NCBI GenBank assembly: GCA_001586965.3
Contig: LUCW03001370.1
Span: 1-32,500 of the forward strand
DNA from: Sphaeroforma sirkka
Taxonomy: Eukaryota; Opisthokonta; Ichthyosporea; Ichthyophonida
DNA length: 32,500 nucleotides
Direction of reading: 5' to 3'
The notes under the pieces were generated by a model that was not told the origin of the DNA, did not search any database, and saw only the letters and a list, made by a program, of their open reading frames with translations. Both the position numbers and the translations under genes were made by a program. Within the stretch, counting starts at the first letter, position 1; every line of letters starts with the position of its first letter. Positions 22,701-32,500 of this stretch are shown one piece after another.

Positions 22701-22789
22701 CCTTACCAAATAATAAACGTAAGGCGCCTACATCGGAAATGGTTACTGGACCAAATACTAAACGACATAGAGTACAACATGAGTCTTGA
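19723..22789 (+). pseudogene. Element D: 5'-truncated pol of the element C family
   Basis: The sequence begins in the late RT domain (VLKRLNHAKLKINEDKCSFA), directly after element C. RNase H follows (ATDASDRAVGG, near 20110), then the MT-like module with NPPC, the integrase zinc-binding region with a TGA before CTDC (near 21440), and the integrase core (VDLVKLP, CSDNGSEF, QGANETRH). A GPF motif and a chromodomain-like end (about 22370-22490) come next, with a basic tail ending at TGA 22787-22789. There are frame breaks near 21200 and 22490 and a TAA at 21837-21839. It ends about 115 bp before a polypurine-like tract and LTR, so this is the true 3' end of an element of this family. Confidence 0.85.
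20518..20930 (+). other. Dam-like methyltransferase module in element D (NPPC variant)
   Basis: The module is open throughout: WFNLAQ, VDMFAAEHNKQ, AWANPPCQLI (codons 20674-20685 for NPPC), a segment lost in C (NITKSTITLCCPL), then DPW and TPWKHTIVCRIGP. The aromatic residue of motif IV is Cys here, while A, B and C have Trp. Confidence 0.55.
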
Positions 22790-22903
22790 ACTCGTACATA
22801 TAGGCACATACTTACTCGATAAGTCATGACCGAAACCGTTTTTACTTTGGTTTTCGCTTTACCAACTAGATCGTATCTTAACGTACGTTCGTAGTTCTAA
22901 AAG

Positions 22904-23505
22904 CTACTGGGGGCTATGTAGAAATACGGCCTCCGGTCAGTCTAAAATATCAAGATCAATTGAGATAATACATTGGTTTTTATTTGTATTTTAAATAATT
23001 TAGTACAAGCTCTTTTTCCAATATTTCCAAAGTGTTCTAAATTGACTTTGATGGCTCCAATAGCCTGAGTATTTGGTATGACTCATCTACTTGGACCTAT
23101 TTGAGACATTAGTAGATGTAGGATATTATAAACTAAATTTTATAATCTCCGAACTACTACTTATAGATTTTGGTCCTCCCGCCAATCTCCAAAATCCAAT
23201 AAGTCTTTTTCTTTTTTTAACTTTTCTTCAGATGGAACTTATTTATATCAGCTAATGAACGTGACTTACGTTATTATGTCTATTTACAAATTAGGCAAGT
23301 GGTCATGAACACTTAGTACTTCTAGTGAAAATTATTCAATAAAGAACAGCTAGAGGTACGCCCTGTGTGATCGAGGATATTTAGGCTCTTAACAAGAGGC
23401 AGTCCCGATCATTCTTACACAAGCTACCACTGCTAAATCCTAACTGACTAAATTGTATTTTAGTTTAATATAGTTCGAAACCTAGTCTAGGATGCAAGTA
23501 GTACA
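22904..23505 (+). repeat. Polypurine-like tract and 3' LTR (589 bp) of element D
   Basis: CTACTGGGGGCTA (22904-22916) immediately precedes TGTAGAAATACGG at 22917. The LTR ends near GTAGTACA at 23505. TATAAA (23127-23132) and AATAAA (23338-23343) are in the expected order on this strand. The sequence is an inverted, diverged copy of 12476-13063. The polypurine tract fixes the orientation as plus, matching element D pol. Confidence 0.78.
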
Positions 23506-24208
23506 AGTTCGTTCGGGAATAGATAAAGATAGGTCCCGGTGGACTATAAAAGCAGTCCACGTCCAGGAGTTCAGACTTTCACTAAAAATAAAAGGAACAC
23601 AAGGACGACGAGGACTAAAGACTGCATATATCGTAATTCTAAGAATAAAGCTACTACTACCGAATTTGGGAATTTGGATTTACGTGTTTTTAAAATAAAA
23701 TAAAAGGATTGCCACAGGCCCACACCGTCCCCACATAAATACATGATACATCATGGCTATTCGACAACCCCATTGGCTCTTGTGAATGAGCGCGGAAAAA
23801 CTCTGATGAGCTAGTTCAAAGCAGTTCGGTACCACAGGTTAAATATTTCGTGTACAATTTTTTAATTCCCACGAATTTAAACATCATATATTGTTGTATA
23901 TTAAATACGGAGCATTACTAAAAAGCAGAATGGAATCCAGCAGGGTTTGAAGGTTTAACGACAATTTGACACAAACCTGCTGAGAAGTCAATTTAAAACC
24001 GTTTTTTCAAAATGCATTTGATGGTATTTTTTTAATCACCACAGAAAAGTCAGAGTAAAAAACAAGAGTTGTTTATAAAATAAACAAACGAACTTTTCAC
24101 CAGAGACGTTCACGGTTCACAAACATTTTTTTTAACTAAATATATCATTCCGTATTCTCCATCTGAGTTCAGAATTGCTTGTACCTGGTGCTTGCACAGT
24201 CTGTTAGT
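23506..24208. other. Intergenic region upstream of the PDI-like gene
   Basis: The region is AT-rich with no gene recognised. It separates the retroelement LTR from the PDI-like start codon and should hold the promoter. No clear TATA box or initiator could be assigned. A short open frame at 23492-23698 straddles the LTR end and has no recognisable product. Confidence 0.5.
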
Positions 24209-27200
24209 ATGTTTGCCCGTATCTTCGTTGCCGCCCTTGTGGCGCTAATTGCTGTGCAAGTCAGTGCTGAAGGTGTTCCGTCGCTCAATGCCGATACGAT
24301 CGACGCCTTTGTGGCCAAGGACGCCGCACTCGTAAAATTTTTCGCACCTGTAAGTGATTTGGGTGGGTCTTCTGACTGCTTTATATAAATTCTTTATTGT
24401 TTGCGCTGAAACCCAAAAGCGAATCAATGCATGGTTATACATACATACTGATTATACGATCTAACGTATGACATGTATATTGCATTGCAGTGGTGTGGAC
24501 ACTGCAAGAACATGGCGCCCGCTTACATTGCCGCTAACGAAAAATTGGCTGCCGCCGGCATTGAGGGATCATTGGGAGAGGTTGATTGTACCGTCAACTC
24601 GGTACGTGTTCTTTTCTGACAGTCATGTGAGTTGTAGTTGTGCAGAGTTGCTTCTTGTCGTGCAAGCCACGGGTATCTTGGATACCTCTATTATCTTAGT
24701 ACAATACTGTTTTACTATAAGTAAGCAGCGCGTTGTACGTGATCGTGTGCGCAAGCATGTATAGCCAAATAATAACTTTACTACGGTGATAGATCTGCGG
24801 TGACAGTTTTATTTTAGGATGCATATGACTTGAAATTTTCCAAGGGGCATGGGTTCTTTATGCGTTTAGCGACTTTCCTACGAGTATGTCTTGGGCGACT
24901 GGTGCGGTTGAACTCCATATAGCTGGTTAGATGGGTTCGTGGTGGTGTTACGCTTCCTGTTAAAGGGCAAGATGCCTTTTATAAGCTTTACAAAAGGGAG
25001 GATGACATTGAACTGCAAACGCATACATGAGAATGTTCTTGATTCATTTATGTGCCACACTCGCATCCGATCCAGGTTCCAGTGGTTTTATAAAAGCCAC
25101 TGCATCTGAGCTATTATATCACGAGTACTGTCCCGGTTTTGTGGTTCTGCAACTAAGGCCCACTTTGATGGGCTCGAGGAACGTGAGCTTTCCTATGATT
25201 TTTTTATTAGAATTTCTGTTTCGCGGTGGCTATGCTACGTCGTGTTTCATTCCCTAGTAGGCAAGTGCGCGTGCTGAAGGTCATCAGTACTAGTGATGGT
25301 AGACGTATCAGTGAACCTCGTGTTTTGAAACTGGCCCATGTATGGATCGCAGACAACACTTGAGTTGTAGATCTACATCATCCTAACAGTACTGCACTTG
25401 GCATCTTTGCAGGCGGTATGTTCGAAGTACGACGTAAAGGGCTACCCTACGCTTCTTTTCTTCTCGAAGGGCGAGAATGTGGAGAAGTACTCCAAAGGAC
25501 GTACAGAGGATGCCATCATTGAGTTTATTAAGTCTAAATCTGGCGCTGCACCCGCTGAAGAAGAAAAGGCACCCGCTGCTGCCGCACCTGCTGAGGGTGT
25601 GCCTTCACTGACTGCTGACACCTTCGATGCCTTTGTCGCCAAGGACGCTGCTCTGGTCAAATTCTTTGCCCCCGTAAGTTCAATTTGGCATCTGTGGTTG
25701 TATCTCCGTATCTTATGCCCTTAATTATAGCGTCTGTGCAAGTGTTCATGTGGTGCGAGTAGTATTTTAATTGAATTCCGAAATCGATTTACTTGAGGAG
25801 TCCTTTTCTTCGCCCTAGTGAGTTAAGTTTGGAGTAATAGTCTGCTTGTATTTAATAATATTGGCATTGCCCAGCACTTCACCACCGTCAGTGACTTCTG
25901 GCGCTCACAAACTGTAACATAACCATTTGATATGGATCAAATGTCATCGTGCAAAAGTATACTAAAAATCGCACGCAAATCAGCTAGCCATTCTGTTAGC
26001 CTGAACCATGGTATTCTGTTAGCCTGAATCATGATATATTCTTGCTCTACTTACGTACTGATACTGTAACTACCGAGCACAAAGAGAGTTCGTTTTGAAA
26101 GATATGTTCTTTTTCAGATTGTGTTCACGCATCCATAGAACGTACGCTTATCAGTCGATAGTTATTAACGTCACAAATCGTATTTGTTTCACAAATATAG
26201 TGGTGTGGACACTGCAAGAACATGGCACCCGCGTACAAGGCCGCCAACGAGAAGCTGAACGCCGCTGGCCACAAGAGCACTCTGGCTGAGGTCGATTGCA
26301 CCGTGCAGAAGGATGTTTGCTCAAAGTACGAAGTCAAGGGTTACCCCACATTGTTGTTCTTCTCTAAGGGTGAGAATGTTGAGAAGTACTCCAAAGGACG
26401 CACTGAGGATGCCTTCATTGAGTTCATCAAGTCCAAGTCTGGCGTTCCCGCTGCTGAGGCGAAGGAGGCACCCGCTGCGGCGGCCCCCGAGGGTGTACCA
26501 TCACTTACCGCTGATACCTTCGATGACTTTGTTGCTAAGGACGCTGCCCTAATCAAGTTTTTTGCACCTGTATGTAGCTTGCTTGAATAAGGTTGACAGA
26601 CAGATTCTTGATTCTTTGGCCGTTGACGCAATGTCATCTGTGAATGTGTATTTTCAAATATTTTTTGCAATGGTTGTTGTTTTCGAGTGTTGCTGAATCT
26701 AAGGGGTTCGTTGCGTCCTTGGTTACATTCATTTGTTGTTCCTGTGGTTGAAGTAATGATCGTCTTCGTGCATGCTGATTGCATAGTTGTGGAGCCTAAC
26801 CGCTTTGATCATTATATATTCGTATCCAGTGGTGTGGACACTGTAAGAACATGGCACCCGCGTACAAGGCCGCCAACGAGAAGCTGAACGCCGCTGGCCA
26901 CAAGAGCACTTTGGCTGAGGTCGATTGCACCGTGCAGAAGGATGTTTGCTCAAAGTACGAAGTCAAGGGTTACCCCACATTGTTGTTCTTCTCTAAGGGT
27001 GAGAATGTTGAGAAGTACTCCAAAGGACGCACTGAGGATGCCTTCATTGAGTTTATCAAGTCCAAGTCTGGCGCTCCCGCTGCTCAGGCGAAGGAGGCCG
27101 CCGAGGGTGTACCATCACTATCGTCAGCCACTTTTGATAGCTTTGTTGCTAAGGATGCTGTCCTTGTTAAATTCTCTTCCCCCCGTATGTATGTTTTTGG

Positions 27201-30200
27201 TTAGCTTTTTCCTTGCTGTATCATTGCACATCCTGTTGATAATATAGTCGCTTTGTTCATTGCAATGGGAGTTGTTATTACGAGAATGTAGCTGGTTTTA
27301 GCTAGAATTGTACAATTATTCTCCATGAATTCTTGAGTCTCTTACATTTCTGGTAAACTTATCTATGTCTCATACCTTATATCTTTACAGTGGTGTGGAC
27401 ACTGCAAAAACATGGCGCCTGCGTATAAGGCCGCTGATGCGAAATTGGCCGCCGCTGGACTAAAGAACACATTGGCTGAGGTTGACTGCACCGTTGAGAA
27501 GGTGTGTTGTCTTTAACCCCTCAACTTTAATTTTATTTCCCGATTTGACATGTACTGCACACGTGAGAATGGCGAAAGCCAGAAATGCTCAGCACTTGTC
27601 GAGGTCATTGGGGGGTCGACCTGTATCCTTTCTGTATACAAACGCATGGTGTGGTACCACACAAATATATACTCGGCAGAATTTATCAGGTGCACAAATA
27701 ACACGGCGCGTTTCCTTAGGTTCGCATACAACTGATTCAGTATGTATAAGGTGGGTGTACTGTTACTCGGAGAGTAAGTTTTTGCTCTGCATCCTCCAAT
27801 ATATACTGATCGCCCGCTCACTATATGCACAGGAAATATGCACAAAACACGGAGTGAAGGGATACCCCACACTTCTATTCTTCAGCAAGGGCGAGAATGT
27901 TGAGAAGTACTCCAAAGGACGCACTGAGGATGCCTTCATTGAATTCATTAAGTCCAAGTCTGGCGCTCCCGCTGCTGAGGCGAAAGAGGCACCCGCCGCC
28001 GTGGCTACTGATGGCGTACCTTCGCTGACTGCCGATACCTTCGATAGCTTTGTCTCCAAGGATGCTGCTCTTGTCAAGTTCTTCGCCCCTGTAAGTAGCT
28101 CGAATTGCTGCGCTTTATTCACATTTATTTAACACTTCTGGTGTTTATTATTGCGTTCAATTTTAACGCACTGTGAGTATATTGAGATTTCATTAGAAGA
28201 GTTTGTTCTGCAACACGAGACTTTCTACTCTGAATTGGTGGGTAGTTATTGGGAGCGATTATGGACCATTGGGACTCATTGGGACATACCTATACATATA
28301 TCCTCAACCGTTCGTCGTCTCCCTTCGGCATTTGGTGCCCTAATGTCGTATTGGTCTCAAATCCTTCAATGTATTGTACACAGTGGTGTGGACACTGCAA
28401 GAACATGGCACCCGCGTACAAGGCCGCCAACGAGAAGCTGAACGCCGCTGGCCACAAGAGCACTTTGGCTGAGGTCGATTGCACCGTGCAGAAGGATGTT
28501 TGCTCAAAGTACGAAGTCAAGGGTTACCCCACATTGTTGTTCTTCTCTAAGGGTGAGAATGTTGAGAAGTACTCCAAAGGACGCACTGAGGATGCCTTCA
28601 TTGAGTTCATCAAGTCCAAGTCTGGCGTTCCCGCTGCTCAGGCGAAGGAGGCACCCGCTGCGGCGGCTACTGATGGCGTACCTTCGCTGACTACCGATAC
28701 CTTCGATAGCTTTGTCGCCAAGGATGCTGCTCTCGTCAAGTTTTTCGCGCCTGTAAGTAATATGTTTTGTTGAGGTAGAACATATCTATAGTGTATTTTT
28801 CTTGAGGCGCATACCTCACCATACTGTATATCTATTGTCACTCACTTCATGACCCAATTCCTAAATAAAACAGCATCTCATTTTTTTTCAGTCGTTACTA
28901 TGAGTCTTATGTAGTTCTCACATTTTTTTACTTTTATCTGAATATAGTGGTGCGGACACTGCAAGAACATGGCACCTGCGTACAAGGCCGCCAATGAGAA
29001 ATTGGAAGCTGCTGGAATCAAGGGCTCTTTGGCTGAGGTCGACTGCACTGTGCAAAAGGTGTGTAGCCATGTATTGCATACAAAAAGATTGTTAAAAATC
29101 GGTTTGGGCTTGCTCAGCGGTTCGATATCGTTCTGTGGTATCTATTCTTACGCCCGCACCATTGGGATCTATATAATAATCTTGGCTATTCCGTTGCCAT
29201 ACATGTTACTGATTAAAGCGCACTTTTCCCCATTCCTATTTAGGATCTATGCACAAAGCACGGAGTCAAAGGTTATCCCACGCTTCTGTTCTTTTCTAAG
29301 GGTGAGAATGTGGAGAAATATTCCAAGGGACGTACCGAAGATTCATTCATTGAGTTTATCAAATCTAAGTCTGCTGCGGCCACCGATGGTTTGCCGTCTT
29401 TGACTGCCGATAATTTTGATGCTTTCGTCGCTAAGGATGCCGCTTTGGTCAAGTTTTTCGCACCTGTAAGTGGTAGCCATTACATTTTGTCTTGTTTTCT
29501 CGAATTCGACGCTCACAAAGCATCCGTGACCCACGAATGTTATCGGAGCTTTGGATCAGATGTCAGCTCTGTGCTAATTGTATTTGATTATTTTCCTTCT
29601 CCGGTTTTCGTTATCAGTGGTGCGGACACTGCAAGAAAATGGCGCCTGCATATAAGGCTGCCAACGAGAAGTTGGTAGCTGCGGGAATCAAAGGTTCTCT
29701 TGGTGAAGTGGATTGCACCAAGCAATCGGTAAGTGGCCATCTTCGAAGGGAGGTTTATGTATCGTCGCCTAATTTCATCGAGACACTTGAGCGCGGAAGG
29801 CCGGAATTACGATTTTATTGTCTGCCATCCGTGGACGTTCTCGTGTGACATTCTGATTTTTAGCCACTGTTGAGGGAATTGTGTTTGAGAGTACTGGGTA
29901 TCTAGGATCAATACCGATAGCTCACTAGTTGGTTTTCCGATTCACTCAGGATGTCTGCTCAGCACATGGAGTCAAGGGCTACCCCACACTACTGTTCTTC
30001 TCCAAAGGTGAGAATGTTGAAAAGTACTCTAATGCACGTACAGAGGATGCCCTCATTGAGTTCATCAAGTCTAAGACCAGTGCATCCGCTGAGGAGGAAA
30101 AGGCCGCTCCGGCCGCTGAGGAGCTCAAGACCGATGGCGATGTTGTGGTACTTACAGAATCCAACTTCGACGCTCAGATCAAGGGTGCCGAGGTTGCCCT

Positions 30201-31410
30201 CGTCAAGTTCTTTGCGCCGGTATGTGTTGTTTCGTAGATTTGTCGTGATCGATTGCATTTTTTCTCGGCCATGGAGAGTCTAATAATGAGTTTGTTAATT
30301 TAGCTGGGGATCGTTGGTTGCCTTGAACAATTCTGTATTCGATCCGCAATGCGTTCGTGTGCCGGTGAAGTATTTAACAATGTTCTACTTTTGTCTGTCT
30401 AGTCATCCATACTAATTATTTGTTGTATATTTAAACTACCTTATACAGTGGTGTGGACACTGCAAGTCTCTCGCACCCCACTACAAAGAGGCAGCTTCTA
30501 AGTTGAAGACTGCTGGTTCTAAGGCTTTGATCGCTGAGGTCGATTGCACAGTTGAAAATAGTCTTTCGAAATACGCACCCGACGGCTACCCGACCGTTTT
30601 GCTATTCAAAAACGGTATGTTCCACAGTTCAGTGAATGTGCTTTTGAATATATGGTACTGGGCGGCACATGATGTATTTTTTTCAGTATTAGGTGAATAT
30701 TATATAGCATGTTATCACACGTTATTGTATTGTTGTACGAAAATCAAATAGCATTGGGGCGAACGTGCAGATGCTGTTAGATTTTTCCACTCTCGTTGTG
30801 GTGGTTATAGCTACCAGCAGCTCTGTATAGCCAAGTAACTCACCATTCCCATTGTATATGCTATTCAGGCGAAGAGATCGAGGAATGGATGGGATCAGAC
30901 CGCACAGCCGATGGAATCGTCTCGTATGTCAATAAGGCCGCTGGTGTTATTAATGTGGAGGAGAACAACGCCGAGGCTGTCAAGGCGGATGAGGCCGTCG
31001 AGGCCGCATCAGGCGAACTTACTTACGATGACGATGTCATGATCCTTACCGAGGGCAACTTCGAGGAGCAGATCAAAGCCAACCCTCTCATGCTCATCAA
31101 GGTATACGCACCATGGTGTGGGCATTGCAAGGCACTCGCTCCATTCTACAAGGAGGCTGCGGCGCAGTTGAAGGCGGCGGGTTCCACGGCAGTACTAGCC
31201 GAGGTAGATGCCACCGTTCAGGAGAGCTTGAAGAAGCTGGCGCCTGAGGGTTATCCCACCGTGTTGCTGTACAAGGATGGCAAGGAAGTCGAAGAGTGGA
31301 TGGGACAACGCTCGACTGAGGATATTGTCAATTACATGAACAAGCACGCGGGTGCAGCTGACGCGGTCACTGACGATGCCCCTGCCGATGACACGCACGA
31401 CGAGCTTTAA
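24209..31410 (+). CDS. PDI-like ER protein with nine thioredoxin domains, HDEL C terminus
   Basis: There are fourteen exons: 24209-24349, 24491-24601, 25413-25673, 26201-26569, 26830-27184, 27391-27501, 27833-28090, 28384-28752, 28948-29058, 29244-29465, 29618-29728, 29950-30219, 30449-30614 and 30869-31410. All introns are GT-AG. The product is about 1131 residues. A signal peptide (MFARIFVAALVALIAVQVSA) is followed by nine catalytic thioredoxin domains, with WCGHC near residues 48, 172, 295, 413, 536, 659, 770, 897 and 1034. Each has the cis-Pro segment GYPT. Ala/Glu/Pro-rich linkers join the domains. The ending HDEL marks ER retention. Domains 1-7 carry an extra Cys pair (VDCT...C), as in ERp46/TXNDC5; the last two resemble classical PDI a domains. 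No redox-inactive b domain is seen. The likely role is disulfide formation and isomerisation in secreted proteins. Exon 5 has one extra base that breaks the frame if real. Confidence 0.9.
26201..26569 (+). repeat. Near-identical PDI exon repeat 1 (exon 4)
   Basis: This 369-bp exon holds most of domain 2 and the start of domain 3 in a single piece. Its first 260 or so bases differ from exons 5 and 8 at only a few positions, while the introns around the three do not resemble each other. Four other repeats of this gene have an intron after the VDCT-x2 segment, and this one does not. Confidence 0.92.
26830..27184 (+). repeat. Near-identical PDI exon repeat 2 (exon 5), with an extra base at its end
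   Basis: Domain 3 and the start of domain 4. The 5' two-thirds match exons 4 and 8 almost base for base. The linker is shortened (QAKEAAEGVPS). The 3' end has diverged: the usual KFFAP end is altered and a C-run gives an exon length of 355, which is not a multiple of three. All other domain-boundary introns are phase 0. Confidence 0.9.
28384..28752 (+). repeat. Near-identical PDI exon repeat 3 (exon 8)
   Basis: Domain 5 and the start of domain 6. The 5' part matches exons 4 and 5. The 3' part (ATDGVPSLT...TFDSFV) instead matches the end of exon 7, the preceding repeat. The exon therefore looks like a mosaic of two neighbouring repeat types. Confidence 0.92.
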
Positions 31411-32151
31411 TGATACTGACCAATCAGTCAAACCGTCAAGGAGTGGCGTACTGGTTTCGCAGGTTTTGTCGGGACGCGGACATGCGAGTTCTTGTACATA
31501 TCTGACAATTTCATTCGCATGATGCACAACACTTCTGCGCACGCCTGATGTTCTATGAATTTCAGACTTCAACTATCGGTAGCTGAACAGCAGCTTCCGA
31601 GGGCTACAATTGGACTAGCTCTCACACCGGCTGTTACGATTTGTAATTATAATATTTGATTTGTAAAATGCCATGATTAATATTAAAGAGTGATTTTGAA
31701 CTTGTTTGAGCCAGTTTGAGTCAACGTTCTCTTAAATTCGATCATCAAATCTCTGGTTAGTGTACTATCTTAACCACTATGGTTCCGAAATTAAAGATAG
31801 AAAACACGAATAGTTCTGCGAAATGGAAGCGATTTAGGAATTAAAGTATCATGAATGGCCGACACCAGGTATTTTGTGGTTTATTTGTCAATTACAGCTA
31901 TATGTACACAGCACTACACTATACCTTCAATCAAAATCGAGAGGACGGTAAAAGGAAGCGACCAAATTTCAAACACTATTGACGAGATGACTACGTTCAG
32001 TCGTAGCACGCGAGAGCGCATGAACTCCAACACCCGCTGAGAGCACACATTGTGCTAAATCCGCCGTGCTAAGCACTTCTTCGCCAATGTTCGCCACTCC
32101 ACCTACCACGGCCATGCATCAGGATGTAACACCAACCAACTATCCCACCCA
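31411..32151. other. Convergent intergenic region
   Basis: This is the 3' flank of the PDI-like gene and of the minus-strand zinc-finger gene. No gene is recognised. A TTAATATTAAAG stretch at about 31678-31689 could serve as a non-canonical polyadenylation signal for the PDI-like gene, but no AATAAA is seen there. Confidence 0.45.
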
Positions 32152-32499
32152 CTATGATTTCTTGCCGATTTTCGTCTTTTTTGACATCTTCTGTTCTCTG
32201 TCACCGTGGGGTTGTGACACACTCTTCCTCTCCTTGGCACTGAGCATGACTTTGCTGAGAATGTCGATGTTCGAGCCCTTTTCAACTGCCGTATTAACGT
32301 TCCTCTTTTTGGTCACCTCAGCGGCACTACTACTGTCATGCGGTCGCTTACTGTGCTCGTTCGCTTTAGCCTTCGCGTCCTTGGGGTGTGTGAAGTAGCA
32401 TGCAGACCTGGTGCACTCGTCGCCGAACTTGCACTTCTTTCCAAAGGTCTTGACCGCTCGTGTCTTCTTCTTGTCCACCGCATGTCCTCCACCCCATTT
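32152..32499 (-). CDS. CCCH zinc-finger protein, C-terminal part (runs off the window)
   Basis: The frame is open to the window edge on the minus strand and ends at TAG (32154-32152). The visible 115 residues start KWGGGHAVDKKK and contain CKFGDECTRSACYFTH, a C-x5-C-x4-C-x3-H zinc finger of the kind found in RNA-binding proteins. A Lys/Ser-rich, disordered tail follows, ending KKTKIGKKS, which may serve as a nuclear localisation signal. The upstream part and start codon lie beyond 32500. No ATG precedes the finger, so this is probably a final exon. It converges with the PDI-like gene. The specific function is not recognisable. Confidence 0.6.
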   Translation of the reverse strand, partial: KWGGGHAVDKKKTRAVKTFGKKCKFGDECTRSACYFTHPKDAKAKANEHSKRPHDSSSAAEVTKKRNVNTAVEKGSNIDILSKVMLSAKERKSVSQPHGDREQKMSKKTKIGKKS

Positions 32500-32500
32500 G

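Noticed and set aside
12476-23505. DIRS-type retrotransposon, suggested by long inverted repeats and the methyltransferase module
   Set aside because: Both pols have a DDE integrase, no tyrosine recombinase is seen, and the inverted repeats have LTR features (TG...CA, TATAAA, AATAAA, polypurine tract) and belong to opposite-strand insertions.
24179-24208. Earlier start for the PDI-like protein
   Set aside because: The frame is open from 24179, but that codon is TTG. The ATG at 24209 begins directly with a signal peptide.
32476-32478. Start of the zinc-finger protein at 32478
   Set aside because: That codon is GTG, and the frame continues open to the window edge, so the gene is partial.

Overview
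This is a eukaryotic nuclear window. It carries a multi-exon gene with GT-AG introns, an ER protein with a signal peptide and a C-terminal HDEL signal, and LTR retrotransposon remains with chromodomain-like ends. The organism cannot be named from sequence alone. A unicellular opisthokont (ichthyosporean-like) or a fungus-like protist would fit, but that is a weak inference.

Layout. Positions 1-3.7 kb hold a decayed Ty3/gypsy-type pol (element A). Positions 4.1-10.6 kb hold a better-preserved relative (element B) with gag, a pol carrying one visible frameshift, 3' tandem arrays and putative LTRs. Positions 10.6-11.1 kb contain a 163-bp direct repeat. Positions 11.6-13.06 kb hold the start of a minus-strand element: an LTR followed by a gag-like ORF. 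Positions 13.2-19.7 kb hold element C, from a second family, with a full-length gag and a broken pol. It is joined head-to-tail at about 19.72 kb to the 3' part of a related pol (element D, to 22.8 kb), followed by a 589-bp LTR. That LTR is an inverted copy of the minus-strand LTR at 12.5-13.06 kb. Positions 24.2-31.4 kb hold a 14-exon gene for a protein disulfide isomerase-like protein of about 1131 residues with nine thioredoxin domains, each with WCGHC. The right edge (32.15-32.5 kb) holds the 3' end of a convergent gene with a CCCH zinc finger.

Two things stand out. First, all four pol copies, from two clearly different families, carry an extra module between RNase H and the DDE integrase. 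It resembles the phage Dam-type adenine methyltransferase domain (DxFA ... NPPW ... LPW...WF) that is known from DIRS tyrosine-recombinase retrotransposons. I do not know this arrangement from Ty3/gypsy elements. Second, the PDI-like gene has an unusually large number of tandem redox domains. Three of its repeats are nearly identical in DNA and lack an intron that four sibling repeats keep, while their flanking introns differ. That pattern suggests recent exon duplication or conversion, possibly through cDNA.
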